Shown here piece after piece: positions 30,301-39,806 of a stretch of 64,000 nucleotides of DNA. Location of the stretch: the NCBI RefSeq assembly GCF_000203915.1, contig NC_008390.1, forward strand, positions 682,001 through 746,000, given 5' to 3'. The position numbers were made by a program, and so were the translations under genes. How positions within the stretch are numbered: position 1 is the first letter of the stretch; each line of letters begins with the position of its first letter. Origin of the DNA: Burkholderia ambifaria AMMD. GTDB lineage: Bacteria; Pseudomonadota; Gammaproteobacteria; Burkholderiales; Burkholderiaceae. The notes beneath the pieces were generated by a model. The model was not told the DNA's origin, searched no databases, and was given only the letters and a program-made list of their open reading frames with translations.

Positions 30301-31578
30301 CTCGACCTCGATGTGGTAGTTCGACACCATCCCGCGCGGGTCGAGCTTGATCAGCTCGTTGCGCAGGCGTGCCGGCAGCGGCAGCCCGCGGATGAACTCG
30401 CTGAGGATGCCGAGATCGACGCGGTCGCCGACGACGCTCAGCAGTTGCCCCTGGTCGGCGGCCGGTACGCGGTAGCGGGCGGTCAGCGTCGACAGCGCGA
30501 GCGAGCGCGCGAGCGGCGTGCCGTCCGGCAGCGGCGGCTGGCCGAGCTCCGCGTTGAAGCGCGTCAGGTGCAGCGTGTAGTCGCGGCCGGCGTTCAGCGC
30601 CATGTCCCAGCCGAACCCGACCGTCGGCACGTCGAGGCGCGGCTGGGTCGGCCGCACGCGCAGCACGACGTCGGCGCCTTGCAGGTCGCCGCCCGCGGAG
30701 CGCAGGTGGCCGTCCTCGAAGGTCGCCCAGATCGCATTGTCGATCCGGCCCGCATGGATCGTCAGCGGAATGTCGAGATAGCGGCCGAGGGTCTGCAGGT
30801 CGACCGGGCCGGTCGACAGGTACGCGTCGCCGGTCCAGTTCGTCGGCTTGCCGATCGGCTGGAGCGGCTTGTGCCGGAAGCGCGCGCGGAAATCGAGCGG
30901 GCCGAGCAGCAGCGTGCCGTTCGCGGGCGCCTGCAGCGCGGCCTTGTGCACGCGGCCGTGGTTGAGCACCGCGAGGCGAATGCCCGACAGCGCGAGTTCC
31001 GGTGCGTCGTGCTGCGCGTCGCGCCAGCGCAGCGTGCCGTTGCGCAGCACGATCGCTTCCTGCTTCAGCAGCCACGTGCTGAACGTGTCGTTGCCGCCAT
31101 GGGTGGTCGCGACGCCGACGCCCGCGACGCTCAGCGAGCCGTCGGCCGCGCGCGCGACGACGAGGTCGGGGTGGTCGACGATCAGGCTCGACAGCGCGGG
31201 CGACAGCCGCAGCAGCGACATCCACGACAGCGCGGCCGTCGCGTGCGGGACCGACAGCGCGATCCGGCCGTCACGGCCGCGAATCGTCAGGTTGGTGACT
31301 TCGACGCCCGGCTGCATGCCGGACCAGTGGGGAGACAGTCTGCCGATCGACAGCTGCGCGTGGAGCTTGTCGGACACCGCGCGCTCGATGCGCGGGCGGA
31401 ATTCGTCGATGCGCGGCAGCAGCACGTAGCGCAGCCCGAGGAACGAGGCGGACGCGACGAAGTAGGTGCCGATACCGACTGCCAGCGTCACCCTGAACAC
31501 GCGACGCAGGACAGGATGATCGTGCTTCGGAGGTCCCGCTTCGGGCGCAGGTACGGCGGATTCCTGACGGTCGGACAT
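27382..31578 (-). CDS. yhdP: YhdP-family AsmA-like phospholipid-transport protein
   Basis: A very large (1398-residue) TIGR02099/YhdP protein. One N-terminal membrane anchor (about 25-52, ending in ASASFLGLRYVLLPRI) is followed by a long periplasmic region rich in beta-strand repeats, ending in an AsmA-like C-terminal section (AAKLLGVLSLQSLARFLTLN). YhdP, TamB and YdbH are known as bridge-like proteins moving phospholipids from inner to outer membrane. The complementary strand also shows very long open frames, which are codon-bias shadows. Confidence 0.9.
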   Translation of the reverse strand: MSDRQESAVPAPEAGPPKHDHPVLRRVFRVTLAVGIGTYFVASASFLGLRYVLLPRIDEFRPRIERAVSDKLHAQLSIGRLSPHWSGMQPGVEVTNLTIRGRDGRIALSVPHATAALSWMSLLRLSPALSSLIVDHPDLVVARAADGSLSVAGVGVATTHGGNDTFSTWLLKQEAIVLRNGTLRWRDAQHDAPELALSGIRLAVLNHGRVHKAALQAPANGTLLLGPLDFRARFRHKPLQPIGKPTNWTGDAYLSTGPVDLQTLGRYLDIPLTIHAGRIDNAIWATFEDGHLRSAGGDLQGADVVLRVRPTQPRLDVPTVGFGWDMALNAGRDYTLHLTRFNAELGQPPLPDGTPLARSLALSTLTARYRVPAADQGQLLSVVGDRVDLGILSEFIRGLPLPARLRNELIKLDPRGMVSNYHIEVERAKPARPELADEERRMGAAPIVRYRFLGDLQGISVAAQEPPPGLSPRGHPRAGWPGVENLWGRVDANETGGSAHFDTVNAAVTVPGEFDRPRLTFDRLRGNAKWVITPAPGDKHARVDVTLPDLFVSNPDAEIAVSGSYTNPGHGRGSLDLRADFARASVARIPRYLPTGMSERLRAYLGHALQDGQVTKGASIVARGPLEKFPFSHEPDAGVFHIVAPFTGGRFEPTPYPPRKLANGTPSVWPALDAIDGVFELAQNKLHFDIARARYKRVALTKVAGRIDDLGNPSKSPLIIDGHAQGPLADLIDYADNSSLGTMSGHIGQRIDAQGPASLALKITIPQRVPHPHTHVEGALAFGGNTLSTDGVPPLSALRGSVRFSEAGASLHDLSGRFLGGPVRANGNFQSHGPYAVNVDGKLALDATRGLNLHGTAAALLEHVVGDAPYHVAVRGAPGRLPEVTAHSDLTGVALNFPAPFAKPAGTPMPFRFTLQPAAEADGKRLEHADLTLGPVSATYLLDATRGQPLRAVRGAMGIHRMPDLPQDGVSAAVDVDELDADAWLALARTLQHDTPRAPEPAAPRVDVASFTPKRFALHFGTLKLLKRNWENVIIGASHVDELWQANIASNQVSGYLSWAQGGGHNGAGVLNARLAKLVIPQSAQHDLVGRAMNLPTPTDRPMPSVDLIVDQVVARDHDIGRLVVNARNIDEDGAPVWQLDKLELANPAAKLTATGNWRTSRRALARGVDENDAPRRSVFDFKLDIGNAGALLDLVGLPRTVANGHGTVTGKVGWRGGPTAVDLPSLGGQVAVDLEHGQILKVDPGAAKLLGVLSLQSLARFLTLNFRDVVGKGLPFDKITGTSRISNGIARTDDFSMTTAPANVTVRGAVDLGAETQDLHAHVAPKIGAGTAAIAAAIINPLLGVGVLAANYALSETLSHAFAIDYAITGSWAHPHIERVRGDQGKMNHGPADAASH

Positions 31579-31806
31579 GCGGCGGAAGGGCGGCGATATG
31601 GTAGTTTTGCAGACTGACGTTGAAATGTATCACAGGGGTTCGTGCCGGCGGCCGTTGGGGCAGCATGGCACGGGCTTTCCGGCGCGCGGTTTTCGCGGCG
31701 GCGCACCCGCGCCGCGATGCCGCGCCGAGTCCAAGGAGCCTGTCGGCAGCGGGGCGCGCATGCGTCGCCCCGCGGCGGCGGGCCTTACCGCCAGGCCCGC
31801 TTTTCG

Positions 31807-34596
31807 ATGACCGACGCTTCCGCCCTGATCAGCCCATCCTACTCCCGCTATATCGCCCGCGCGGCCGCCGCGCGTCCCGCGCTGTCCGAGCGGATCGCCG
31901 CGTGGGCCGCCGCGCCGCTGTCCCGCGCGCAGCTCGACGCGCGCCTGAGCGAGCTGCTCGCGGCGCCGGCCGGCACGGCCGCGCCGAGCGACGAGCAGCT
32001 CAAGCGCGCGCTGCGGCAGTTGCGTGTCGAAGTGTTCGGCGCGGTCGCGGAGCGCGACCTGCGCGGCCTCGCGAGCGTCGCCGAGGTGACGGGCGCGATG
32101 ACCCATCTGGCCGAAGCGGCCGTGCAGCGCTCGCTCGCGCTGCTGTCCGCCGAGCTCGAGGCGATGTACGGCGAGCCGCGCGGCGCCGACGGCCAGCGCG
32201 TCGTGCTCGGCGTCGTCGGGATGGGCAAGCTGGGCGGCCGCGAGCTGAACGTGTCGTCGGACATCGACCTGATCTTCGTCTACGAGGACGACGGCGAGAC
32301 GGCCGGCGGCACGCGCTCGTCGCTGTCCACCCAGGAATACTTCACGCGGCTCGGCCGGCGCCTGATCGGCGTGCTGTCCGAGGTCACGGCCGACGGCTAC
32401 GTGTTTCGCGTCGACATGCGGCTGCGCCCGAACGGCGATTCGGGGCCGCTCGTCTGCAGCCTCGGGATGCTCGAGGAATATTTCTACGTGCAGGGGCGCG
32501 AATGGGAGCGCTACGCGTGGATCAAGGGGCGGCTCGTGTCGGAAGGCGACAGCGACGCGGCGCGGCGGCTCGAGTCGCAGCTCGAATCGATCGTCAAGCC
32601 GTTCGTCTACCGCCGCTATCTCGACTTCGGCGTGATCGGCGCGATCCGTTCGCTGCACCAGCAGATTCGGCACGAAGCCGCGCGCCGCGCGTCGATGCGG
32701 CCCGACAAGGCCGACGACATCAAGCTCGGGCGCGGCGGGATCCGCGAGATCGAGTTCAGCGCGCAGGTGTTCCAGCTGATCCGCGGCGGCCAGGATGCGG
32801 GGTTCCGCGTGCGGCCGACGCTCGCGGTGCTGCGCCATGCGCAGGCGCGCGGGCTGATCGGCGAGGACGTGCGCGAGCGGCTGACCGACGCGTACAACTT
32901 CCTGCGCACGCTCGAGCACCGGCTGCAGTATCGCGACGACGCGCAGACGCATGCGATGCCGGTCGATCCGGACGAGCGCGCGGCGCTGGCCGCCTCGCTC
33001 GGCTTTGCGGACTACGCGGCGCTGATGACGGTGCTCGATGGCCACCGCACGTTCGTCGAGGCGCAGTTCGACCAGATTTTCGCGGACAAGGTGAGCGGCG
33101 GCCACTGCGCGGCCGGTGAGGACACGGCGGCCGCGTGGATCTGGAGCGGGGCGCTGGCCGACGACGGCGAGGACGACGCGCTGCTCGCGCGCCTCGACGG
33201 GCTGGGTTTCGCCGATCCGGCGGCCGTGCTCGCGCGGCTGCGCGCGATCTGGCAGTCGTCGCGCTACGCGGGCCTGCCGGAAAAGAGCCGGCAGCGCTTC
33301 GACAGCGTCGCGCAGCGCGCGCTCGAGGCCGCGCCGCGGATCGACGCCGCGCGCCGCGACGAAACCATCGTGCGGCTGTTCGACCTGCTCGAGACGGTCA
33401 GCCGGCGCGGCGTCTATCTCGCGCTCCTGACCGAGTACCCGGCCGCGCTCGACCGTGTGCTGTCCGTGCTCGGCGCGACGCGCTGGGGCGGCGGCTACCT
33501 GATCCGCCATCCGCAGCTGCTCGACGAACTGCTCGACGACGAAGCGATCGCGAGCCCGTTCGACTGGCCCGCGTTCAAGGATGCGCTGCGGGCGCGTCTC
33601 GCGGCGGCCGACGGCCCCGAGCAGCAGATGGACCTGTTGCGGCATGCGCAGCACGCGGAGGTGTTCCGCATCCTGCTGATCGACCTGGCGGGCCAGCTGT
33701 CGGTCGAGCACGTGAGCGATCGCCTGTCCGAGCTCGCCGACGCGGTGCTCGACGTGACGATCGAAGTGGTCTGGTCGCAGCTCGCGAAGCGCCATCGCGA
33801 CGTGCCGAAGTTCGCGGTGATCGCGTACGGCAAGCTCGGCGGCAAGGAGCTCGGCTACGCATCGGATCTCGACCTGATCTTCCTGTACGACGATCCCGAC
33901 GAGCGCTCGGCAGATGTCTACACGACATTTACGCGACGGCTGATTACCTGGCTCACGACCGCGACCGGCGCGGGCGCGCTGTTCGACATCGACCTGCGGC
34001 TGCGGCCGAACGGCGAGGCCGGGCTGCTCGTGACCGATCTCGACGCGTTCCGCCGCTACCAGCTGCGCGAGGGCGATGCGGCGAACACCGCGTGGGTGTG
34101 GGAGCACCAGGCGCTCACGCGCGCGCGCTACAGCGCGGGCGACACGCAGATCGGCATGGACTTCGAGGCGATCCGCCAGCAGGTGCTGACGACGCCGCGC
34201 GACGGCGACGTGCTCGCGAAGGAAATCGTCGACATGCGCGGCAAGGTGTTCGCGGGCCATCCGAACCAGACCGGGCTGTTCGACCTGAAGCACGATCGCG
34301 GCGGGATGGTCGACATCGAATTCATCGTCCAGTACTGGGTGCTGCTGCATGCGTCGAGCGATGCCGAGCTGATCCGCAACACCGGCAACATCGCGCTGCT
34401 GCGCGAGGTCGCGCGCTTCGGGCTGATGAGCGAGGACGAGGCCGAGCGTGTCGGCGCGGCGTACCGCAAGTACCGGAAGCTGCAGCACAAGCTGCGGCTC
34501 GACGGGATGGAGAAGGCGCGGGTCGATCCGGCCCTGGTGGCCGACGAGCGGGCGGCCGTGACGGCGCTGTGGACGCGGGTGTTCGGCGGCGTTTGA
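31807..34596 (+). CDS. glnE: Bifunctional glutamine synthetase adenylyltransferase/deadenylase
   Basis: Modifies and demodifies glutamine synthetase in response to PII. At 929 residues it has the expected two nucleotidyltransferase domains: deadenylase GKLGGRELNVSSDIDLIF (about 140-157) and adenylylase GKLGGKELGYASDLDLIF (about 675-692), joined by a helical region. The start MTDASALISPSYSRYIARAA is chosen because upstream in-frame sequence is Arg/Pro-rich and lies in the promoter region shared with divergent yhdP. Confidence 0.95.
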   Translation: MTDASALISPSYSRYIARAAAARPALSERIAAWAAAPLSRAQLDARLSELLAAPAGTAAPSDEQLKRALRQLRVEVFGAVAERDLRGLASVAEVTGAMTHLAEAAVQRSLALLSAELEAMYGEPRGADGQRVVLGVVGMGKLGGRELNVSSDIDLIFVYEDDGETAGGTRSSLSTQEYFTRLGRRLIGVLSEVTADGYVFRVDMRLRPNGDSGPLVCSLGMLEEYFYVQGREWERYAWIKGRLVSEGDSDAARRLESQLESIVKPFVYRRYLDFGVIGAIRSLHQQIRHEAARRASMRPDKADDIKLGRGGIREIEFSAQVFQLIRGGQDAGFRVRPTLAVLRHAQARGLIGEDVRERLTDAYNFLRTLEHRLQYRDDAQTHAMPVDPDERAALAASLGFADYAALMTVLDGHRTFVEAQFDQIFADKVSGGHCAAGEDTAAAWIWSGALADDGEDDALLARLDGLGFADPAAVLARLRAIWQSSRYAGLPEKSRQRFDSVAQRALEAAPRIDAARRDETIVRLFDLLETVSRRGVYLALLTEYPAALDRVLSVLGATRWGGGYLIRHPQLLDELLDDEAIASPFDWPAFKDALRARLAAADGPEQQMDLLRHAQHAEVFRILLIDLAGQLSVEHVSDRLSELADAVLDVTIEVVWSQLAKRHRDVPKFAVIAYGKLGGKELGYASDLDLIFLYDDPDERSADVYTTFTRRLITWLTTATGAGALFDIDLRLRPNGEAGLLVTDLDAFRRYQLREGDAANTAWVWEHQALTRARYSAGDTQIGMDFEAIRQQVLTTPRDGDVLAKEIVDMRGKVFAGHPNQTGLFDLKHDRGGMVDIEFIVQYWVLLHASSDAELIRNTGNIALLREVARFGLMSEDEAERVGAAYRKYRKLQHKLRLDGMEKARVDPALVADERAAVTALWTRVFGGV

Positions 34597-34696
34597 CGGG
34601 CCTTCGGCCGTGGCGTGGGTTGCCCTGGAGGGGGCCGGTTTCGCCGCGTTGAGATTCGTTTGAGATTGTTTGAGCGGAAATGTCTGCATCGAAAGA

Positions 34697-36994
34697 ATGC
34701 GGACTTTCCGTTCAACCGGCGCCGTGCGCCCTCAACGAGCTCGTCCCATCTTGAAACCGATTCGTGTTGTCTTTGCCACGACGGCGCTGTCCGCTGCCGT
34801 CGTCGGACTGTTCTCCGCTTCCGCCGGCGCCGCCGAGCCGGCATCCACATCACTCAAGAACCTGTCGCGCGGCGACGATCAGTGCCTGGCCTGGCAACCG
34901 GCCGACAACGCAGCGGTGTTCGCCGCGTGCGACGGCGGCGCCGCGCAGGACTGGACCTTCGAGCCGCGCGGCGGCTTTCAGCGCATCGTCAACACCGGCG
35001 CGAGCGCCGCGCGCGGCACCAGGATGTGCCTGCATTCGGCCGCGGGCGATACCGGCATGGGGCGTGTGGCGGTCGGCGTGTGCGGCGAAGGCGACCAGAC
35101 GATGCGCGACTGGCGGGCGGATCGCGGCCTCGACGGCCAGGTGGTGTTCGGCAACCGGTACCGGATCAACACCGGCCGGACGGCCGAGGTGCTGGCCCCG
35201 CGCGACGGCGGCGCCGGCGTCGCGATGCAGAACGTGCGCGGCCAGCCGTCGTCGGTCTGGAGGTCGGCCGTGTCGATTGCGCCGTCGCAGCGCCCGCTGC
35301 TCGGCGACAAGTCCGTGCTGCTGATGGTGACGCACTTCAACGACTCGAAGCCTGCCGACAGCGAGGTCGTGCGCAAGGCGGTGTTCGGCGACGGCGATGA
35401 CCATTCGTCGCTGCGGCGCTATCTCGAGGTCGCGTCGCGCGGCAAGCTGACGCTGCACGGGCAGACGCTGGGCGGCGTCAATCTCGGCGACCGGCCCGCC
35501 ACGTGCGATTCGGGCGCGATCCGCACGGCCGCGCGCAACGCGGCGCTCGCGCGCGGCGTGAACCCGGACAAGTTCAACTACCTGTTCGTCGATCTGCCGA
35601 AAATGAGCAGTTGCAACTGGAGTGCTCTTGCCGCGACGCCGGGCAACTGGATTCTGTCGAACGCGAGCGGCCACGGCTACTGGATGTGGTCGCATGAGTT
35701 CGGTCACAACCTGGGCGCGAAGCATCCGGGTTCGCTCGTCGATTGCCCGACGCCGGGCGGCACGGTCGAGGTCGGCGGCGCGTGCCGCGTTGGCAAGGTC
35801 GATGATCCGTCGGACACGATGGGCGGCGGCGGTCGGCGTTTGTATCCGGCGAGCTATCAACTGTTCGCCGGCTGGCTGGGCGAGGCCGACGTGCCCGAGA
35901 TCAACGGCAGCGGCACCTATCGGCTCGCGCCGCTGTGGGGCGATGCGCCGGGCGCGAAGGCGTACCGTATCGCGCGCGCCGACGGTTCGACGCTGTGGCT
36001 CGAGTTTCGCCAGCCGCTACGCGGCTTCGACGACTGGAAGGCGGACGATTCGTTCGTCAACGGCGTGATCGTGCGCACCGTCGCGCATGGCGGCAACGTG
36101 CTGACGAACACGCTGGTCGACGCGACGCCCGGCAGCGCGAACGGCATGAAGGACGCGCCGCTGATGCCGGGCCATGCGCTGCACGACACGTTGTCGGGCA
36201 AGATCGTCACCGTCAAGTCGGTCGGGCCGGACGGCGCCGTGGTCGAGGTGAAGAATGACGGCCTGCTGATGCCCGACGCGGTGGTCACCGGCCCGCAGCA
36301 GGCGGCCGCGGGCACTGCGGTCGTGCTCTCGGGCGCGTCGTCGGCCGGCGACGCATTGCGCTACAGCTGGGTGGTGCCGGTCGGCGTCGACGCGCAGCCG
36401 AACGGCGCGGAATTGCGTTTTGTCGCGCCGACGCTCGAACAGGATCGCGACTACGCGTTCGAGCTGACCGTGGCGAACGACAAGGGCTATACGTCGCAGG
36501 CGACCCACGTCGTCACGGTGAAGGCGCAGGAGATCGTCGCGCCGCCGCGCGCCACGATCAGCGGGCCGGCGTCGGTCGACGGCGGCGCAGCCGTCACGCT
36601 GTCCGGCGCGTCGTCGACGGGCAAGGGGTTGAAGTACGCGTGGACCGGGCCGGCCGGTGTGTCGATCACGCAGAACGGCGCGACCGCGACGTTCACCGCG
36701 CCGAAGGCGACCGACGAGCGCCGCTATGCGTTCAAGCTGGTGGTGACCGACGCACTGGGCCGCAAGGCCGACGCGACCCACGACGTGACCGTGCGTGCGT
36801 CCGCGGGCGAGGGCGCGGCTGCGTGGGATCCGAAGAAGACCTACGCGACACCGTGCCACGAGGTCAGCCATGCCGGCAAGACCTGGCTCAACGGCTGGTG
36901 GGTGCTTGGCGATGTGCCGGGCACGGGCGGCGAGTGGGGCGCATGGCGCGAGAAGGGCGTCGCGAACATGCACGCGATGTGCAAGAGCACGTAA
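34697..36994 (+). CDS. Secreted metzincin-like metalloprotease with lectin, PKD and chitin-binding modules
   Basis: A roughly 765-residue exported protein of unusual layout. Signal peptide: KPIRVVFATTALSAAVVGLF ending SAGA-AEP. Then a ricin-B-like region (CLAWQP, AAQDWTF), a zinc-protease domain with HEFGHNLGAKHP (HExxHxxxxxH, His333/337/343) and a possible Met-turn in SDTMGGG, resembling the M11 gametolysin type. Two PKD/Ig-like repeats follow (AVVTGPQQAAAGTAVVLSGA and ATISGPASVDGGAAVTLSGA), then a C-terminal CBM5/12-like module (WDPKKTYATPCHEVSH, LNGWWVLGDVPGTGGEW). The start is uncertain: ATG 34670 or TTG 34751 also fit. The target is unknown; chitin- or glycan-bound protein is plausible. 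Confidence 0.8.
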   Translation: MRTFRSTGAVRPQRARPILKPIRVVFATTALSAAVVGLFSASAGAAEPASTSLKNLSRGDDQCLAWQPADNAAVFAACDGGAAQDWTFEPRGGFQRIVNTGASAARGTRMCLHSAAGDTGMGRVAVGVCGEGDQTMRDWRADRGLDGQVVFGNRYRINTGRTAEVLAPRDGGAGVAMQNVRGQPSSVWRSAVSIAPSQRPLLGDKSVLLMVTHFNDSKPADSEVVRKAVFGDGDDHSSLRRYLEVASRGKLTLHGQTLGGVNLGDRPATCDSGAIRTAARNAALARGVNPDKFNYLFVDLPKMSSCNWSALAATPGNWILSNASGHGYWMWSHEFGHNLGAKHPGSLVDCPTPGGTVEVGGACRVGKVDDPSDTMGGGGRRLYPASYQLFAGWLGEADVPEINGSGTYRLAPLWGDAPGAKAYRIARADGSTLWLEFRQPLRGFDDWKADDSFVNGVIVRTVAHGGNVLTNTLVDATPGSANGMKDAPLMPGHALHDTLSGKIVTVKSVGPDGAVVEVKNDGLLMPDAVVTGPQQAAAGTAVVLSGASSAGDALRYSWVVPVGVDAQPNGAELRFVAPTLEQDRDYAFELTVANDKGYTSQATHVVTVKAQEIVAPPRATISGPASVDGGAAVTLSGASSTGKGLKYAWTGPAGVSITQNGATATFTAPKATDERRYAFKLVVTDALGRKADATHDVTVRASAGEGAAAWDPKKTYATPCHEVSHAGKTWLNGWWVLGDVPGTGGEWGAWREKGVANMHAMCKST

Positions 36995-37007
36995 GCGCAG
37001 CCGCGAT

Positions 37008-37035
37008 GCGCCAGCGCGGGTGACCGCGCTGGCGC
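37008..37035. terminator. Strong stem-loop between convergent protease and recN genes
   Basis: GCGCCAGCGCGG-GTGA-CCGCGCTGGCGC gives a perfect 12-bp stem 14 nt after the protease stop. There is no T-run on either strand, so it may be a Rho-assisted or RNA-stabilising 3' hairpin rather than a true intrinsic terminator. Confidence 0.45.
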
Positions 37036-37104
37036 GAGTTGCGGCGCTGCGGAGCGATATGTTGCCGCGTTCCGGTTCCGGCCCGCTGCGGGCCTTGTAC
37101 GCGC

Positions 37105-38754
37105 TTACGCGGCCAGCATTTCCTTCGCGTGCTTGCGCGTCGTCGCGGTGATCTCGAGGCCGCCGAGCATCCGTGCGACTTCCTCGACCCGGCTCGCCTT
37201 GTCGAGCGGGATGACCGACGACACGGTGCCGCCGCGGTCGTCGGCGCCTTTCGCGACCTGATAGTGATGGTCGCCGCGCGCGGCCACCTGCGGCAGGTGC
37301 GTCACGCACAGCACCTGGCGGTCGCGCCCGAGCTGGTGCAGCAGGCGGCCGACCACCTCCGCGACGCCGCCGCCGATCCCCGTGTCGACTTCGTCGAAAA
37401 TCAGCGTCGGCGTCGGGCTTGCCGCGCTCGCGATCACCGCGAGCGCGAGGCTGATCCGTGCGAGTTCGCCGCCCGACGCAACTTTCGCGAGCGGGCGCAG
37501 CGGCACGCCGGGGTGCCCGGCGACCCGGAATTCGACCTGCTCGAGCCCATGCGGGCCACCGTCGGCGAGCGGCACGAGCGCGACTTCGAAGCTGCCGCCC
37601 GCCATCGACAGTTCCTGCATGCCGGCCGTGACGGCCGTGCCGAGCGCCTTCGCCGCCTGCGTGCGTGCCTTCGACAGGTGTTTCGCGTCGGCGAGATAGG
37701 TTTCCCATGCCTTCGCCTGCGCGGCTTCGAGCGCGCCGAGATCGGCGGCCGCGTCGAGCGCGGCGAGCTGCGCGCGGCGTGCCGCATGTTCCTCGTGCAG
37801 CGTGCCGGGCGGCAGCCGGAACTTGCGGGCGGTCGTGTGCAGCGCGTCGAGGCGCGCTTCGACCTGCGCGAGCCGGGCCGGGTCGAGATCGAGGCGCTGC
37901 GCGTAGTGCGACAGCGAATAGACGGCTTCCTGCAACTGGATCTCGGCCGGTTCGAGCGACGCGAGCGCATCGCCGAGCGCCGTGTCGTAGTCGGCCAGGT
38001 TACGCAGCTTCGACACGATCGCGCCGAGCTGCGGGAGCATCGCGTCGTCGGCCTCGGACAGCGCGTTGAGCGCGCCCTGCACGCCGGCGATCAGGTTCGC
38101 CGAATGCGACAGCCGCTTGTGCTCGCTGCCGACTTCGTCCCATTCGCCCGGTTGCGGCGCGAGCTTGTCGAGCTCGGCGAGCTGCCACGCGAGCTTTTCG
38201 CGCTCGAGCTGGAGTTCGCGCTCGTGCGCCTTCGCGGCGTCGATCGCCTGCGTCGCGTCGCGCCATACGCGCCACGCGCGGGCGACGTTCGCGGCATCGG
38301 CGACGAGCCCCGCGTGCGTGTCGAACAGCTCGCGCTGCGCGTCGGGGCGCATCAGCAACTGGTGCGCGTGCTGGCCGTGGATGTCGACGAGCATCTCGCC
38401 GAGCTCGCGCAGCTGCGCGAGCGTCGCGCTGGTGCCGTTGATGAACGCGCGCGAGCGGCCGTTCGCGTCGATCACGCGGCGCAGCATCACGGTGTCCTCG
38501 GCGTCGAACGCGTGCTCGTCGAGCCAGCGCGCGACGCGGTCGTGCGGCGTGAATTCGGCGGTGATGTCGGCACGGCCGCAGCCGGCGCGCACGACGCTCG
38601 CGTCGGCGCGTTCGCCGAGCGCGAGGGCGAGGGCGTCGATCAGGATCGATTTGCCGGCGCCGGTTTCGCCGGAAAAGACGGTAAAGCCGCTGTCGAATTC
38701 GAGATCGAGCGCGGCGACGATGACGAAGTCGCGAATCGAGAGGTGGCGGAGCAT
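37105..38754 (-). CDS. recN: DNA repair protein RecN
   Basis: SMC-like ATPase that helps repair double-strand breaks. The 549-residue protein starts MLRHLSIRDFVIVAALDLEF, with Walker A GETGAGKSILIDALALALGE (about 29-48), a central coiled coil and the C-terminal signature and Walker B in SGGELARISLALAV and LIFDEVDTGIGGGVAEVVGR (about 470). It follows nadK by 19 bp on the same strand, the common nadK-recN pairing. Confidence 0.95.
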   Translation of the reverse strand: MLRHLSIRDFVIVAALDLEFDSGFTVFSGETGAGKSILIDALALALGERADASVVRAGCGRADITAEFTPHDRVARWLDEHAFDAEDTVMLRRVIDANGRSRAFINGTSATLAQLRELGEMLVDIHGQHAHQLLMRPDAQRELFDTHAGLVADAANVARAWRVWRDATQAIDAAKAHERELQLEREKLAWQLAELDKLAPQPGEWDEVGSEHKRLSHSANLIAGVQGALNALSEADDAMLPQLGAIVSKLRNLADYDTALGDALASLEPAEIQLQEAVYSLSHYAQRLDLDPARLAQVEARLDALHTTARKFRLPPGTLHEEHAARRAQLAALDAAADLGALEAAQAKAWETYLADAKHLSKARTQAAKALGTAVTAGMQELSMAGGSFEVALVPLADGGPHGLEQVEFRVAGHPGVPLRPLAKVASGGELARISLALAVIASAASPTPTLIFDEVDTGIGGGVAEVVGRLLHQLGRDRQVLCVTHLPQVAARGDHHYQVAKGADDRGGTVSSVIPLDKASRVEEVARMLGGLEITATTRKHAKEMLAA

Positions 38755-38773
38755 GGTGTCGGGCAGTGGTGCG

Positions 38774-39676
38774 TCAGGACGCCGTGTCGTCTTCGTTCGA
38801 TGCGTGTTCGTTCCAGTGCAGCTTCTTGCGCAGCGTCGCGTAGTAGCTATAGCCGACCGGATGCAGGAACGGCACCGTGTGCTTCGAGCGGCGCACCTCG
38901 ATCGTGTCGTTCAGTTCGAGCGCGGTGAACGACTGCATGTCGAAGTTCACGTTGACGTCGCGGCCGCCGACGATCTGGATCGCGATCTTCGAATCGTCGG
39001 GCAGCACGATCGGCCGATTCGACAGCGCGTGCGGCGCGATCGGCACGAGCACGATGCCCTGGAGTTGCGGGTGCAGGATCGGGCCGGCCGACGACAGCGC
39101 GTACGCGGTCGAGCCGGTCGGCGTGGCGACGATCAGGCCGTCCGAACGCTGGTTGTACATGAACCGGCCGTCGACCGACGCGCGCAGCTCGACCATCCCG
39201 GAAAAGCCGCTGCGGTTCACGACGACGTCGTTGAACGCGAGCGCGTGGTAGATCGGTTCGCCGTCGCGCACGATCCGCGCCTCGAGCAGCGAGCGCTCCT
39301 CGCGCTCGAACTTGCCCGACAGGATCACCGGCACGCGCGCCTGCATGTCGGCGGCCGCGATGTCGGTGATGAAGCCGAGCCGCCCGTGGTTGATCCCGAT
39401 CAGCGGGGTCTTGTACGGCGCGAGCTGGCGGCCGATGCCGAGCATCGTGCCGTCGCCGCCGAGCACGACCGCCACGTCCGCGCGCGCCCCGATTTCGGCC
39501 GGGGTGAGCGCCGGATAGCCGGAGATGCCGATCTCGCGAGCGGTGTCGACTTCGAACACGACCTCGAAGCCCAGCTTCGCGATGCAGCCGGCCAGCGTGG
39601 TGAGCGGCTCGGCGATGCCGGGCGTGTTGCTCCGGCCGACGAGCGCGACAGTGTTGAACTGATTACCGGTTTTCAT
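38774..39676 (-). CDS. nadK: NAD kinase
   Basis: Phosphorylates NAD to NADP. The 300-residue protein shows GGDGT (73-77), [10 protein letters not shown] (96-105) and [18 protein letters not shown], all diagnostic. The start [15 protein letters not shown] matches the family; the longer frame upstream overlaps the divergent hrcA promoter region. The nadK/hrcA divergence is typical of proteobacteria. Confidence 0.95.
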   Translation of the reverse strand: MKTGNQFNTVALVGRSNTPGIAEPLTTLAGCIAKLGFEVVFEVDTAREIGISGYPALTPAEIGARADVAVVLGGDGTMLGIGRQLAPYKTPLIGINHGRLGFITDIAAADMQARVPVILSGKFEREERSLLEARIVRDGEPIYHALAFNDVVVNRSGFSGMVELRASVDGRFMYNQRSDGLIVATPTGSTAYALSSAGPILHPQLQGIVLVPIAPHALSNRPIVLPDDSKIAIQIVGGRDVNVNFDMQSFTALELNDTIEVRRSKHTVPFLHPVGYSYYATLRKKLHWNEHASNEDDTAS

Positions 39677-39806
39677 GCCGGCATTACACCATAGCTCGTT
39701 GACGAAAAGAACCGGTTGTGCGCAGACGGGGCCGGATCGGCCGGCCCGCGCGACTGGGGCCGCTGCCACTCGCCGTGCTGGCGCGGTTGCGCTAAAATTT
39801 TCCACC

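Noticed and set aside
29758..31617. A 619-codon open frame on the plus strand opposite yhdP (and a similar one at 27610-29685)
   Set aside because: Shadow frames caused by high GC at third positions; Arg/Ala/Val/His-rich without motifs, while the minus-strand yhdP is a recognisable family.
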